64,000 nucleotides of DNA. Source: Paramyrothecium sp. XJ0827. Its lineage: Eukaryota > Ascomycota > Sordariomycetes > Hypocreales > Stachybotryaceae. Under the pieces are notes generated by a model, which saw nothing but the letters and a program-made list of their open reading frames with translations, did no database searches and was not told the origin of the DNA. The stretch lies in the NCBI GenBank assembly GCA_020881915.1, contig JAJFPB010000013.1, positions 868,001 through 932,000 of the forward strand, read 5' to 3'. Made by a program: the position numbers and the translations under genes. Positions 22,256 to 34,849 of this stretch are shown here, piece after piece (position 1 is the first letter of the stretch; each line of letters begins with the position of its first letter).

Positions 22256-24116
22256 ACGTACATGTATAGCGAGCGACGCATCATAGCGAGCGACGCACTT
22301 TTCCAAAAATCTTCACCCGGCATCTTCATAACCACTTTTCTCCACATAAAATCATGGAATCGTCTTCAACCGAAAGCCGTATTATTCTTGCCATTCAGGC
22401 TCTTAAAAAAGACCCCAAGCTCAAGGTTCGAAAGGCAGCAACGCTGTATAATGTCCCCGAAGCAACACTCCGCCACCGACGCGCCGGACGCGCACCACGA
22501 CGTGAAACACGCGCCAATTCAATGAAGTTAACTAAATTGGAAGAAACTGTGATTCTTGAACGGATTATCGACCTGGTCAATCGAGGATTTCCGCCCCGGC
22601 TTGATGATGTAAGAGATATGGCCAATCGCCTTCTCGCGGTACGCGACGCGACGCGTGTCGGACCGCGATGGGCTGGGAACTTTATACAGCGGCAACCAGA
22701 CCTCTTAATGCGATTTCAACGTCGGATCGACTATCAGAGGGCTTTAGCTGAAGATCCTGAGATTATTGAATCTTGGTTTGCCCTTGTGCGGAATGTAATT
22801 GCGAAATATGGTATCCTTGATATGGATATCTACAATTTCGATGAGACTGGTTTTCTAATGGGCATGCTATCGCATGCAAAGGTAGTCACCACCTCTGACC
22901 GCCGCGGTCGGCCTCGCACAAAGCAGCCTGGTAACCGGGAATGGGTTTCTGTCATCCAGGGCGTGTGTGCGGATGGCTGGGCGATCCCACCCTACATCAT
23001 CGTTAAAGGCAAATATCATCTTCTCTCTTGGTATACAAATGGCCAATTCCCACCCGAATGGCGCGTCCACCCAAGTGAAAATGGTTGGACTACAAACGAG
23101 ATCGGCCTAGATTGGCTTCAGCACTTCGAGAATTGTACTAAAGCTCGTACAAGGGCTGGTTTTCGGCTTCTTATCCTGGATGGCCATAATAGCCATAAGT
23201 CTACCGAGTTTGATGATTATTGCAAGGAAAAGAATATTATCGCCCTATGTATGCCTCCCCACTCCTCTCATGAGCTTCAGCCTCTTGATGTAGGCTGTTT
23301 TAGCCCGCTCAAGGTTGCATATGGCAAAGAAATCGAGAAGATGATGCGGATGCAAATTACCCATATTACCAAAGATGACTTTTTCCCGGCTTTTAAGGCA
23401 GCTTTTTTTGCTTCTATGGGCGAACAAAATGTACAAGCTGGCTTCCGACAAGCTGGGATTGTACCTCTTGATCCCCAAGTAGTAATTTCTCGCTTGGATT
23501 TTAAGCCAAAGACGCCTTCACCACCAATGTCTCGTCCAGGAAGCCAAGGTTCCTGGGACCTTAAGACACCCACCACAGCCCTTGAAGCTGTACGAAGCTC
23601 TACATCCTTGAAAAAAAGGATCAAAAGCCACCAAGATAGCTCGCCAACTACTTTATATAAAGTGGTTGACTTGCAGGCGAAAGGTATCTCAAAGCTAGCA
23701 CATAAACTAGCTATTCTTGAAAATGAGAATCGGGACCTTCGTATGGCAAATGAGATACTAAGCAAGCGCCGTAGAGCCAGAAAAGCCCAATTACAGCTTG
23801 GAGGATCACTTAATGCAGCTGAAGCAGAGGCAATTCAAGTTCAGAGGGGGATTGTTGATGCATCAGAGGGAAACCCATATAATAAGAGGGCTCAGATAGA
23901 GGCGGCTAAACCACGCGCGCGATGCTGTGGCAATTGTGGAGAGACTGGTCATAATGCACGAACCTGTCAGGTAGTTTCGGAGACTTCTGAAGAAGAGGAT
24001 TTAGAGCATTTATGATTGATCTAATGCGTTGTGGTTGTATAATATTATCAAAAGTGTGGGAGGTTTATTGAAAGTGCGTCGCTCGCTATGATGCGTCGCT
24101 CGCTATACATGTACGT
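22256..24116 (+). mobile_element. Fot1/pogo-like transposon D
   Basis: 1,861 bp between TA dinucleotides (22254-22255, 24117-24118); perfect 42-bp TIRs at 22256-22297 and 24075-24116. The two tandem units are TATAGCGAGCGACGCA and TCATAGCGAGCGACGCA. The most divergent of the five coding elements, and the only one with an undamaged transposase. Confidence 0.94.
22354..24015 (+). CDS. Fot1/pogo-like transposase, intact
   Basis: A complete 553-aa DDE transposase, predicted to excise and insert element D at TA sites from the nucleus. Layout: Psq-type helix-turn-helix at residues ~20-45, CENP-B-type DNA-binding domain ~60-125, Asp163 in YNFDETGFLMG, Asp276 in LLILDGHNSHKS, Asp312 in QPLDVGCFSPLK (DD35D), then a Leu/Glu/Arg-rich helical stretch ~455-485 and a C-terminal zinc knuckle C525-x2-C528-x4-H533-x4-C538. 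The length is close to Fot1-type proteins plus the knuckle. The start is the first ATG after the left TIR that keeps the N-terminal helix and aligns with C. No introns are needed. The nearest known relatives, by family knowledge, are DDE_1/CENP-B-like fungal transposases. It is the best candidate for an active enzyme in the window. Confidence 0.92.
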   Translation: MESSSTESRIILAIQALKKDPKLKVRKAATLYNVPEATLRHRRAGRAPRRETRANSMKLTKLEETVILERIIDLVNRGFPPRLDDVRDMANRLLAVRDATRVGPRWAGNFIQRQPDLLMRFQRRIDYQRALAEDPEIIESWFALVRNVIAKYGILDMDIYNFDETGFLMGMLSHAKVVTTSDRRGRPRTKQPGNREWVSVIQGVCADGWAIPPYIIVKGKYHLLSWYTNGQFPPEWRVHPSENGWTTNEIGLDWLQHFENCTKARTRAGFRLLILDGHNSHKSTEFDDYCKEKNIIALCMPPHSSHELQPLDVGCFSPLKVAYGKEIEKMMRMQITHITKDDFFPAFKAAFFASMGEQNVQAGFRQAGIVPLDPQVVISRLDFKPKTPSPPMSRPGSQGSWDLKTPTTALEAVRSSTSLKKRIKSHQDSSPTTLYKVVDLQAKGISKLAHKLAILENENRDLRMANEILSKRRRARKAQLQLGGSLNAAEAEAIQVQRGIVDASEGNPYNKRAQIEAAKPRARCCGNCGETGHNARTCQVVSETSEEEDLEHL

Positions 24117-24118
24117 TA

Positions 24119-26574
24119 GAGGTACTTAATCTCCTTTATAATCTACCTCTTTACCTTCTTATAATTAGCCCTTATAAGTAGTTTGTAAAGTTAATTTACT
24201 AATAGGTAACTAAACTAATAGTATAAGTATTATAGCTCTATTTCTATTATATAGATTATATAAGCTATTAGAATATATTTTAGAAAGAACTATAAGTATT
24301 TTTATTTTTATATAATTAGGACTATAAGGCTATTTATAGTTTATACTAGCTTATTAGTAATATTATAAAACTCTATTTATAATTAATCTATATTTATAAG
24401 ATAAAAAAAAGGGGATTCTAAGTCTATTATATAAAAAATAATAGATCTAAATACTATTTATACTTATATTAATTCTAAGAACTTTATAAATCCCTTACTA
24501 AACTTAATTATCTTTTTTTCTATATTTAATCTAATTAAATAATTAGATCTTATTTATAAAGTACTTTAAATTATAGTTTTCTAGTAGTAGAGATAATAGT
24601 AGTATAAATTAAGAGCTATTAGTTCTAAAGAAATTAAGAAGAATCTAACTAAATTTAAAAATAAGTTATATCTCTTGAAGAATAAGATCTATAATCTAAG
24701 GATTAAAAGAAGTATAAAGAAAATAAAGTATTTAGCTAAGAAGATATCATCCTAATTAGAAGTATCTAAATATTAGCCCTGAAATATATTTCTAGAGACC
24801 TCTTATAATAGTACAAGTAATATAATTTATAACTTAAGTTAATAAGCTAAGTATAAATATCTTAGAGCTAAGCTCTTACTATTATAATAAATAATTAAGT
24901 AAATCTAACTTACTTAAATTAATAATATATCTGTTCCCTAAGAAGCTTACTATAAGTATAAGATCAGCTGTTCTACTTAATCCTACTTGTAGCTATAAAG
25001 ACCTTTTTAAACTAAGTTCTTATTGTATAGTTATATATATTACAAGTCTATATAAGCCGCCGTGGGTAGCCAAACTAATTACGTAACCTGTTATATGACC
25101 TTAGTAATAGTAGCAATAATAGGTCTTTTATTCTTAGTACCTAGGAGGAATAATTAAGTTTGTAGTAGAACCAAAAGAATACTAATATAATAAATAAAAT
25201 AAAATAAAAAATAATATATATAATAAAATAAAAAACTATGATATTAGTAAAAATACTTAGGAATCCCTAGAATATCTAAAAAACTAAAGAAAAAATTACT
25301 TAATTCTAAAAATAGGCTTAAATAGAAAATTAAAACTAACTATAATCTAATTAATAATATTAAAATCCCCTACTAATTAAATGACCCTAACTAACTATTA
25401 AATATTTATAGAAAAAGCCATAAAATTGGTTTTAGTAATCTTAAAATTAAATAACATAGTACTTTTTTTTCTTAATCTTAACATAAATAATATAAATTTA
25501 ATTTAGCTTTATAATTACTTTAATAACTAATACTGTTACCTTCTTCTCCTAATAAAATAAGCTTTTATACTAATTAAGAAGATAATTTACTAAAACTAAG
25601 GAAAATTAGAAACTATATAAATAAAAAATAAAGGGGAATAAACAATAAGAAGTAATTAGAATCTTATTATAAGAATAACTATAATTAGTATATTTATTAT
25701 AATAAGTCTTCCTATAAAGAAACTTATACTTATACTTATACTTAAAATAATAAGAATATAATATTTTAGTAGGCTTCCTAAAGATCATAGTAACGTAAAA
25801 TAATAATTTTAGAATTTAAACTTTTTAATATAAGTTAACATAGTATTAATATACTTATAAGGAAAATAAAAAAGAAAAAGAGATCTATATATATAATAGG
25901 AGTTTATAATGTTAAATATATCTAATATTAGGCTATAAGACTTAGCCTTAAAAAGAAAAGTATTATATTATAATTTAGTCTAAGATTATAATTAAGCTAT
26001 AAAATATTATATAATATAAAGAAATACTATACTAGCCTTGAAGCTATTAGCCTTAGAAGAAATTAGCTCCTATATTACTAATATAGCCTATAAATGAATT
26101 TTCTAATATATCAGTTTTCTAATATATTAGCCTAAATAAAATATTAATATAAAAAATAAATTAGAACTAATAAGATAAAATAAAAATTACTAAATTAAAT
26201 AAAGATCTACATAAAAGAAGATTTTTATAAATAATAAAGAATATATCTTAGGAAAAGAACTATATATATAAATACGAGATTCTGTAAATTATATTTAAAT
26301 TGGAATCTACTAGCCATTAATAATAATATATAGTTCCTAAGATATTCTTTAAATAGCTTCTAGAAATAAGGTCTTATAAATTAATAATAAGTAATTTATT
26401 ACTTTAAGAGGGAATCTTATCTTTTATATTAAAATAATAAACTGTAAAACTACTTACCCGATACTTAGGTCTAGGCCCGGTTATTATACTAAGCAGGGAT
26501 CAGCCCTAGTATCTTAAATAGGGATTAAATATACCAAAATTACTATAAGGGAATTAATAAATTATAATATCTTC
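24119..26574. other. AT-rich, RIP-degraded repeats; no gene
   Basis: Contains one of the least decayed R1 blocks (25014-25150, with AAGCCGCCGTGGGTAGCC). A 60-codon low-complexity frame near 25700 is Tyr/Lys-rich by composition and not a gene. Confidence 0.5.
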
Positions 26575-26576
26575 TA

Positions 26577-27001
26577 ACGTACATGCATAGCGAAGCGATC
26601 AACATAGCGAGCCGATCATTCCTTATCATACCTTAAAAGCAATTTTTCTTAGATTTTTTAAAAATTGAATTCTTCCTTAATATAGCTAAGATTTACTAAA
26701 TAGGCTATTAATATAGAGAAGAGCTATATATAAATCCCTAAAAAATCTCTTATTTATAGATCTAGAGATATTAGAAAAGTGGAGTACAGATAAGAGAGAA
26801 TCTCTATTTTATAGGGTTAGGGTTATATAATACTTTTCTAGATTTAATATAGGATAGGAAACCCTTATCAAAAGCTATATAGAAGGTTTTATCTATTTTA
26901 GATTAAAATCCGATTTTTAAAAAATCTAAGGAAAATTGCTTTTAAGGTGTGATAAGGAATGATCGGCTCGCTATGTTGATCGCTTCGCTATGCATATACG
27001 T
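26577..27001. mobile_element. 425-bp pogo-type MITE F, copy 2
   Basis: Flanked by TA (26575-26576, 27002-27003). Reads identically to the copy at 6216-6640, in the same orientation, including the single TIR mismatch. It shares 42-bp TIRs built from two tandem units and a ~90-bp terminal palindrome. Confidence 0.87.
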
Positions 27002-27003
27002 TA

Positions 27004-28262
27004 TTTAATAAAAGACTTAAAGTATTTAGTATAGTATTAATAAGATTTTATAACTTATTAAGTTTTATATAAAGATTTATAAATAAAATCTTCTTAAAGT
27101 ATTAATACTTTATATAGATTTATATTAATAATATTATTATATTTTTTAATACTAAGAAAAATTACCTTAAATACTTATATAATATATTATAGATCTTAAA
27201 CAAAAATAAAATCTATATATTAATAACAAAATCTTTTATAATATATTTAGTAGTAAAATTACTTAGATTTTTTAGTATTAATAATAAAATAATTAAAACT
27301 AATAATAAAATTTAGGCCTTTTAGAGATTTACTTTCTTAAATAATCTCTTAGAACTTAAAATCTATATAAGAATAAGTAAATACTTATAATAAAATATTT
27401 TCTAGTATAATATATATATTAAGTTACTTAAGCAATAAAAAAAATATATTATTATAATTAACATAAGAAATAAAGATATTACTTATAGAGATATTAAAAC
27501 TAATAAAAATATAAGTATAAAAGCTAGAGTTTAAATTAATAAAAGTAAAGCTAAATTTATTTTAAAACATATAAGATTTTTTAATTACTTAATTTTTTTT
27601 AATATTATAATTTAATCAAATTATTATTCTTTAAAACCAATATATACAAAAATAAATTTAATATTTTTATATTTTAATTTATAAGTACCTAAAATAGTTT
27701 TAATATACTAAAAAAAATATTTTATAACTTAATATTATCTATAGTAAGACTAATCTTAGAGATTAAGAAATATTATAGATCTATAGAAGCTAAGATTAAT
27801 ATAGTAATATAAGTAATTTATAAGCTTAAAAAATAATTTAATTTAATTAATATATAATTTATATTATTACTAATTATATTATTACTAAAAGTATTTTTAT
27901 ATATATTTCTTTTTTAATATTAAATCTTAATAAAGCTAATATAAAACTTATTAATATTATAAACTATTTCTTATAATTTAGTTTTTATATTTTCTATATA
28001 TTTAAAATATTTAATATTATATTAAATATATTATCTAAGTTATTTATAAAGAAATTTATTTATAAAGATATATAAGAGTTTAAATTTAATAAATTTAAAG
28101 CTAAAATTAATTTCCTTATATACTTATTAATAAAAGCTATAATAGATTTAGTACTAAAGTAAGTAATATTAAATAAATATAAAACAAATTACTAATATAT
28201 ATAAGTTATAAGAGCTATTTAAGTTCATAAAACTTAAAATTAAAAACCTATATAGTATAAGT
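27004..28262. other. AT-rich, no feature seen
   Basis: Extremely A/T-rich sequence with no open frame and no recognised repeat end. Confidence 0.5.
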
Positions 28263-29052
28263 CAGGCTTGGGAACGTTGGTTAACCAATTATTGGTTAAC
28301 CTATTTTTGGTTAACCAAAGATAACCAAATATTAGTTATTTATGTTACATATATAGATATAATATAGATATATATATATATAATATAGATATATATATAT
28401 ATAATGTAGATATATATATATATAATGTAGATACATATATATATAATGTAGATACATATATATATAATGTAGATACATATATATTTTATAGATATATATA
28501 TACTATAGCTATATATAGTACTTTTAAAATTAGATAATTTCTTAAGCTCTAATTTACTAGAAACTTCATCTTAGTTTAGATAGCTATATAAGTAGCTATA
28601 GAAAATATATATAGATCTATAAATATTTATATAAATCTTTGATATAATCATAGTATATGTATTATTTTTTAATTTATATATTTATATATACTATAGCTAT
28701 ATATAATACTTTTGAAATTAGATAATCCCTTAGGCTCTAATTTGATTTAAACTATAGTTTAGTTTAAAACACTTTATAACTAGCTATAGAAAATATATAT
28801 AGAGCTATAATTACTTCTATAGATCTAATATATAATTATAATATATATAATTTTTTAAAATAAATATATTTATTTATAATATAGCTATATATTATACTTT
28901 TAAAGATAAATAATCCCTTAAGCTCTAATTTACTTTAAAATAGCTATATTATATATATATAGTAACTAATAATTAGTTACTATAAGTTAACCTATAATTG
29001 GTTAACCTATTTTTGGTTATTGGTTAATTGGTTAACCAGTTTCCCAAGCCTG
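28263..29052. mobile_element. hAT element, 790 bp, non-autonomous
   Basis: Ends CAGGCTTGGGAAC and TTTCCCAAGCCTG with TTGGTTAACCAA-rich subterminal repeats; flanks GTATAAGT and GTAGAAGT agree at 7 of 8. The interior holds about two and a half ~180-bp units containing TAGTACTTTTAAAATTAGAT, the same unit as in the large hAT element at both 7150-7450 and 32650-32915. Also present is a short TATATA(GA/TG)TAGATA tandem array at 28365-28490. Non-coding. Confidence 0.85.
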
Positions 29053-29912
29053 GTAGAAGTATAAAATATAAATCTTAATTAAGCTCTAAGTTCTATTAAA
29101 GAATAGATTATTTTTAAAAGAGCTTTAATTAATTAAGGCTATTTGATAATTTTATTATATAATAGTAGTAGATTTTATAATTAATATATTAAAAGTAAAA
29201 TTAATAAAGTTATATTAAAAAATAATAAATTATATTAAATTAGATTTCTTATATATAATGAATTACTTATGTTTAGAAAAATAATACTTTTAGTAAAATA
29301 TTTAATATATAAAGTAAAGAATTAAGTAATAATATTTCTTTAGAACCTACTAATTTAAAACTAAGAAATTCTAAAATAAATTATTAATAACTAAGATCTT
29401 AAATTTAAATTTATATTATAAATTACATTATTTATTAGTTTAAGAATTAAATTTCTTATATTAGTAGCTTATTACTTATAAATAAATAAAATCTTAAAAT
29501 ATAAAAATTAAATAATAAAAATAGTAATTTAATATTATAGAATAATAGATTTAAATACCTTATAAATTAATTTACTTCTAGTCTTATAATATAAAATTAA
29601 AATTAATAAGAAAATCACTAAATTAATTAGTTCTAGAATTGTAATTACTTTTAGCTATAAATATTTTTATTAAATTAATTTAAAATAATATTAAATTTAT
29701 AAAAATAATAATTAAAATAAATAAATAAATAAATTACTAAAAAAAATAATATTTATTTAATATTATAGTTTTATTAATCCATATTAAATATAATATAAAG
29801 TATAAGCCTTCTAATATATAAAAATAAAAAATATTTATTTTCTCATATCTCTTATATTCTCTAGCCTCTTAATATCTTAGTTTTTTATTCCCTTAAGTAT
29901 ATATATAAAAAG
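29053..29912. other. AT-rich, no feature seen
   Basis: RIP-like sequence only. Confidence 0.5.
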
Positions 29913-30232
29913 CAGGCTTGGGAAAAAACTAACCAATTAACCAATTTTTGGTTAGTGGGGCTTTTACTAACCAATATTTGGTTATCTTGGTTAATTAGAA
30001 ATAAGGTCTTAATAAATAATAAATAGCTTATTTAAAATAAAAGGCTATGTTTATAGTATTATATAGCTATTTATCTAGTATATAGTATATAAAGCTTATT
30101 TTATAAATAAGGATTCGAATTTTAATAAAATATTTAATTTAATAGGTTCTGTTTTAACTAACCGAAAATAACCTAGATTTGGTTAACCAAATCTTGGTTA
30201 TTGGTTAATTGGTTAACCAATTCCCATGCCTA
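29913..30232. mobile_element. hAT MITE, 320 bp
   Basis: Begins CAGGCTTGGGAAAAAACTAA and ends AATTCCCATGCCTA (two changes from the family end). The flanking 8 bp ATAAAAAG are duplicated exactly. Confidence 0.82.
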
Positions 30233-31343
30233 ATAAAAAGTAACTTACTAAGCTTGTTTATTATATAGATTTCTTATCCCTAAATAAACTCTACTTTCTC
30301 TCTTATTATAATAAGACTAAGAAAGTAGCTTTTATTAAGTAAATAATATTATAGCTAATAAATACTTAGATTATTACCTAGTAAATAGATACTTTTAATA
30401 ATATATATTAATAATAATTTTAGTACTTTCTTTATAAGATAATAGAGTTATATTTTACTAGAATAGTAATAGTAGAGTTATAAAGTCTGAAGCTTAAGAA
30501 TAAGGGTCTTAAGCCTAGAAAAAGAAAGAAATTAATAAAGATCTAAATAGTAATAGCTATAGAAGATCTAATAGTAGTAATAATACTAAGTTAGGCCTTT
30601 AGGGCTTCTTTAGCTACTATTATTTTAAAGTTATAGCTACTATACTTAGGGATCTATTTTTATAAATTAAAAGCCCCCTTTAATCTTTTTTATCTTAATA
30701 ATTAGTAGATTAAGAGAAATAAAAGAATAGCCCCTATTTTATTACTTAATCTAATAGTTCTAGAGCTAATATTTATTAATTTAAGTAAGAAATAGAGATT
30801 TTTTTATTTTAAAGTAGTACAGAGGAACATTTCAAAAGTCCTCGGCCGCCCAGATGTACTGCTTAAAAATGAGCTAGTCTAAATATAGAAGGTAGTAAAA
30901 CTAAGTAATATAGTCTTATATAAAGAAATAATTATATCTTTAGTAAGGTAATATTACTAAAGAAATATATAAAAGAAGCTATTTTTAATTAAATAATCTA
31001 GTAAATAACTATTTTACATATATAGTAATATTACTTTTCTTTTTTGAGAAAATTAAGGTAATTGAAGTAAGTAAAATAGTAATATCTTAATAGTAGCTAA
31101 TAATATAGCCCTCCTTATATTTATTTTTACCTTTTAATTTAATAATCTTTTTAATATATCTTAGAATTTATTTAATAAAGGCCTAAAGCTACTTCTAAGG
31201 TAATAAATCTCTCTAAGTAATTATCTATTTATAAATAACTTTAATTTAGCTAGCTAGGGTAGTATATTATAAATCTCTTTATTTATAACTAAGCTAGCTT
31301 AATAGAATTAAGATCTAATGAGTTTAGGTACTATAGTAGCTGC
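30233..31343. other. AT-rich with a small GC island
   Basis: RIP-degraded sequence. At 30817-30865 about 45 bp are unmutated in composition (TCCTCGGCCGCCCAGATGTA within), abruptly bordered by AT-rich DNA. I cannot identify this patch. Confidence 0.45.
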
Positions 31344-31842
31344 CAGGCTTGGGAAACTAGTTAACTAATTAACTAATAAGTAATAACTAATTTTTAGTTA
31401 TAACTAATTTCTAGTTAACTAATTTTTAGTTATAACTAATTTCTAGTTAACTAATTTCTAGTTAACTAATTTCTAGTTAACTAATTTTAAGTTAACTAAT
31501 TTTAAGTTAGTTAGTTACTAGTTAGTTAACTAAAAATTAGTTTAATTAACTATACTTATATAATCTTATATTATATATATATATATAATCTTATATCTAA
31601 GTATTAAATATACTCTAAATATAGATATTAGTAATATATTAATATATAATTTAATAAATTTATTATGTATATTTATATATATTAACTAGAAATTAGTTAA
31701 CTTATTTTTAGTTAACTAAATTCTAGTTAACTAGTTTCTAGCTAACTAATTTCTATTTAACTAATTTCTAGTTAACTAATTTCTAGTTAGTTAGTTATTA
31801 GTTAGTTAACTAATAATTAGTTAACTAATCTTCCCAAGCCTG
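31344..31842. mobile_element. hAT MITE, 499 bp
   Basis: Ends CAGGCTTGGGAAACTAGTTA and TCTTCCCAAGCCTG, with an exact 8-bp target duplication GTAGCTGC. Both ends carry arrays of a ~12-bp unit (AACTAATTTCTAGTT), likely binding sites for a BED-finger transposase. Confidence 0.87.
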
Positions 31843-32352
31843 GTAGCTGCTATACTTATTATTAAATTTAGTAATTATAAGCTAGAGCCCTATTTTCTTA
31901 CATAATTATAGCTAGTTAGATTTATTAATATTTCTTAGTAAATAGAATTAACTTTAAATATAAAATATATATTTGATATTGAAATTAATTTTATTTCACT
32001 TACTTTACCTTAGCTTATTAATCTGACTATTTTACTTCTATTTAGGCTTTTTTTAGAAGCTAGTATAATTTTAGTTATTATATTATTTTTAAGCTCCTAT
32101 TACTTTCTTATTTCCAGCTTAAGCTCCTTATTTATCCTTTTAATAATCTTATTAGTAACGTTCTTTTATTATACTACTAATATCAATATAGGGTTTTTTT
32201 CTTTTATAGTAATTATAGTAAATAAATTTAATAATTTAATAATTAAATTTCTTTTATTTTTTTTAATAAATATCTTAAATATAATATAAGATTATTTAAG
32301 ATTATAATTAACTATAAGACTACATTAAAACCTTACCTAATAGAGCTGAAAT
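31843..32352. other. AT-rich, no feature seen
   Basis: RIP-like sequence between two hAT ends. Confidence 0.5.
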
Positions 32353-32916
32353 CAGGCTTGGGAAGATTAGTTAACTAAAAATTAGTTATTCTGAATAACT
32401 AATGAATAACTAAAATTTAGTTAACTAATTTTTATTCAACTAAATTTTTAGTTAACTAAAATTTTAACTAATAACTAAATGTTAGTTACCTATTAAATTA
32501 TATATAAAATAAATATAATATATAATATACCTCTAAATATACTATAAAATAAAGCTATAAATATATATAGATCTATAAATATTTATATAAATATTTTATA
32601 TAATTAGAATATATATAGTCTTTTCTAATTATTATATATATATATATATATATAATAGCTAGATATAGTACTTTTGAAATTAGATAATTCCATAAGCGCC
32701 CTAAATTGCACTTTAGTTTAAATAGTTATATATCTAGCTATAGAAAATATATAGATACCTATAAATATTTATATAAATCTTTTATATAATTATAATATAT
32801 ATAGTAATTTCTAATATATATATATATATATATAATAGCTATATATAGGACTTTTGAAGTTAGATAATTCCTAAAGCTCTAATTCGCTCTAAACTGCACT
32901 TTAGTTTAAATAGCTA

Positions 32917-34771
32917 ACGTGCATGATAAGCATGCGACGCATCCAAGTATGCGACGCACTTTTTCCGACCTTCAATATAAGAACTTGAATAAAAATATAT
33001 CATAGCATTCAATCAATTAAAACTAATTGCTTACTCTTTTCCAGATATCTCAACAACAATCTGACACGTTCTTGAGTTATGACCAGCCTTACCACATCTT
33101 CCACACCGCCTTTCCCTCGTTGGAGCCGACCTGCCTCGACCACCACATCTCGATGATTCGGCTGCTACCTGCGCATCAATGTCTTTCTGATCAATTACAT
33201 CCCTTCCTTCATCTACAGTCATCTTCCCTCCATTCCGTAGCCGAGATTTTTTTGCTCTGCGCCTTTTGCTAATAGTCTCATTCGCCTGTCGAAGGATCTG
33301 GACCTCAGCTTTCAACAGGGCATTCTGATGCATTATTGCCTTCGTTCCCTTTGAAAGTGACTTAACCGCCTCAAGAATTGATGCTGGGGAGCTGCTCTGA
33401 TGCCTCCTCACTCGTCTTTCAAGGTATTCAGACTGTGAGCTAGCCTCAAGAACCTTGGGGTCTTGGAGACCCAAGGGTCGGGGAGGCCGGCCTCCTCGCC
33501 AACCGGTGTCGGAGTCCGTAGCTGCACATCAAGCTTCGATATGACATTTTCTGGGTTCAAGGGAACAAGTCCGGCGCCTCGAAAACCTCCCTCAATATTA
33601 CTCCTTGTCATGGCGGCTTCGTGGGCGGCATAAAGGGCTGGGAAGAACTCAGTCTTTGAAACATGCGTTATCGAGCACTTAATTAGATGCTCAATTTCTC
33701 GACCATAAGCCTTTTTGAGCGGCCCAAAGCACCCAACATCAAGAGGCTGAAGTAGATGAGACGAATGAGGCGGCATACATAGCGTAATGATGTGGTTCTC
33801 TTCGCAATATTTCTCAAAGTCGACCGAGTGGTGACTTTCGTGCCCATCAAGGATCAGAAGACGATAGTGACCGGTTGATCGGGCTTTGGTGTGCTGATTA
33901 AAGTGCTTGAGCCACTCAAGACCTGTCTCGTTATCGGTCCAGCCATTTTGAGTCGTCGTAATAGCCCAATCGCCGGGGAGGTTGCTTTCCCGGTACCAAC
34001 TGGCAAGGTGGTATTGGCCCGCAACCACAATGAACGGTGCGATCGCCCAGCCTTCGGCATTGATCGCCTGGATGACTGTAACCCATTCCCGGTTTCCAGG
34101 TTGCACTGATTTCGCCTTTCCACGTCTTTCTGCACCTGTGACAACCATTCCGCTTGCAATGACGCCCATCATAAAGCCAGTCTCATCAAAGTTGTAAATA
34201 TCAGCTAGGTTAATGCCGTATTTCGCGATTGTATTCTCCACGAGCCTGAACCAATCGCGAATAATAGTTGGATCTTCGCATTTGGCCCTCTGATAGTCAT
34301 ATTTACGAAAAAAACGCGTCTTGAGGTCTGGTTGTCGCCTGACGAAGTTGGAAGCCCAGCGCTTGCCGACAGGTGACGCGTCGCGGTCGGCGAGCAGTCG
34401 ATTAGCCATTTCTTCAACACCACGCAGTCGCGGAGGAAATCCTCGCGAATCTAGGTCTAGAATGAACTGAACAATAATGTTCTCCTCTAGATTGGTTAGA
34501 CGACGTGATTTTGGGATCCAATCGCGCCGAGATTGAATGCCATTCTTCCGGCGACGTAGCCTCGGCTCAGAGACTTCATAGATGCTAGCAGCATGTCGGA
34601 GACTTAGTTTTGGGTCATTTTGATGGGCTTGAAGTGCAAGAAGGGTCTTTGCCTCAGTATTAGATTGTGACATGCTAGAGAGTGAAGATTTGATGGATGA
34701 AGTAACCAGTTAGGTGTAGGAGGGAAAAGTGCGTCGCATACTTGGATGCGTCGCATGCTTATCATGCACGT
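32917..34771 (-). mobile_element. Fot1/pogo-like transposon E
   Basis: 1,855 bp between TA dinucleotides (32915-32916, 34772-34773). Perfect 42-bp TIRs at 32917-32958 and 34730-34771 begin ACGTGCATG (one change from the family start), with units GATAAGCATGCGACGCA and TCCAAGTATGCGACGCA. It is nested in the hAT element, so it arrived later. Confidence 0.93.
33031..34673 (-). pseudogene. Fot1/pogo-like transposase of element E, one frameshift
   Basis: The DDE transposase begins MSQSNTEAKTLLALQ (34673). It has the Psq and CENP-B-type DNA-binding domains and all three catalytic Asp motifs (YNFDETGFMMG, LLILDGHESHHS, QPLDVGCFGPLK) in one frame. At about 33453-33456 one base of an A run is missing on the coding strand (CCCCAAGG where the frame needs CCCCAAAGG). 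The C-terminal helical region and zinc knuckle CGRCGKAGHNSRTC therefore follow in another frame, ending at 33031. Catalytic core intact, C-terminus displaced, much as in element C but by a different lesion. Divergence from A, B and C is moderate and from D larger. A single-base homopolymer change could also be a sequencing error. Confidence 0.85.
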
Positions 34772-34849
34772 TATATAACTAGCTATAAAAATACTATAAA
34801 AATACTATAAAAATATTATAATAATAGGAAATATAATAACTATATAATA

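Noticed and set aside
25606..25788. 60-codon frame rich in Tyr, Lys and Ile
   Set aside because: Pure AT-rich low complexity; no start context, no motif.
28365..28490. Regular short repeats around TATATATAATGTAGATA, considered as a CRISPR-like array
   Set aside because: Simple AT microsatellite inside a hAT element of a eukaryotic genome, without unique spacers.
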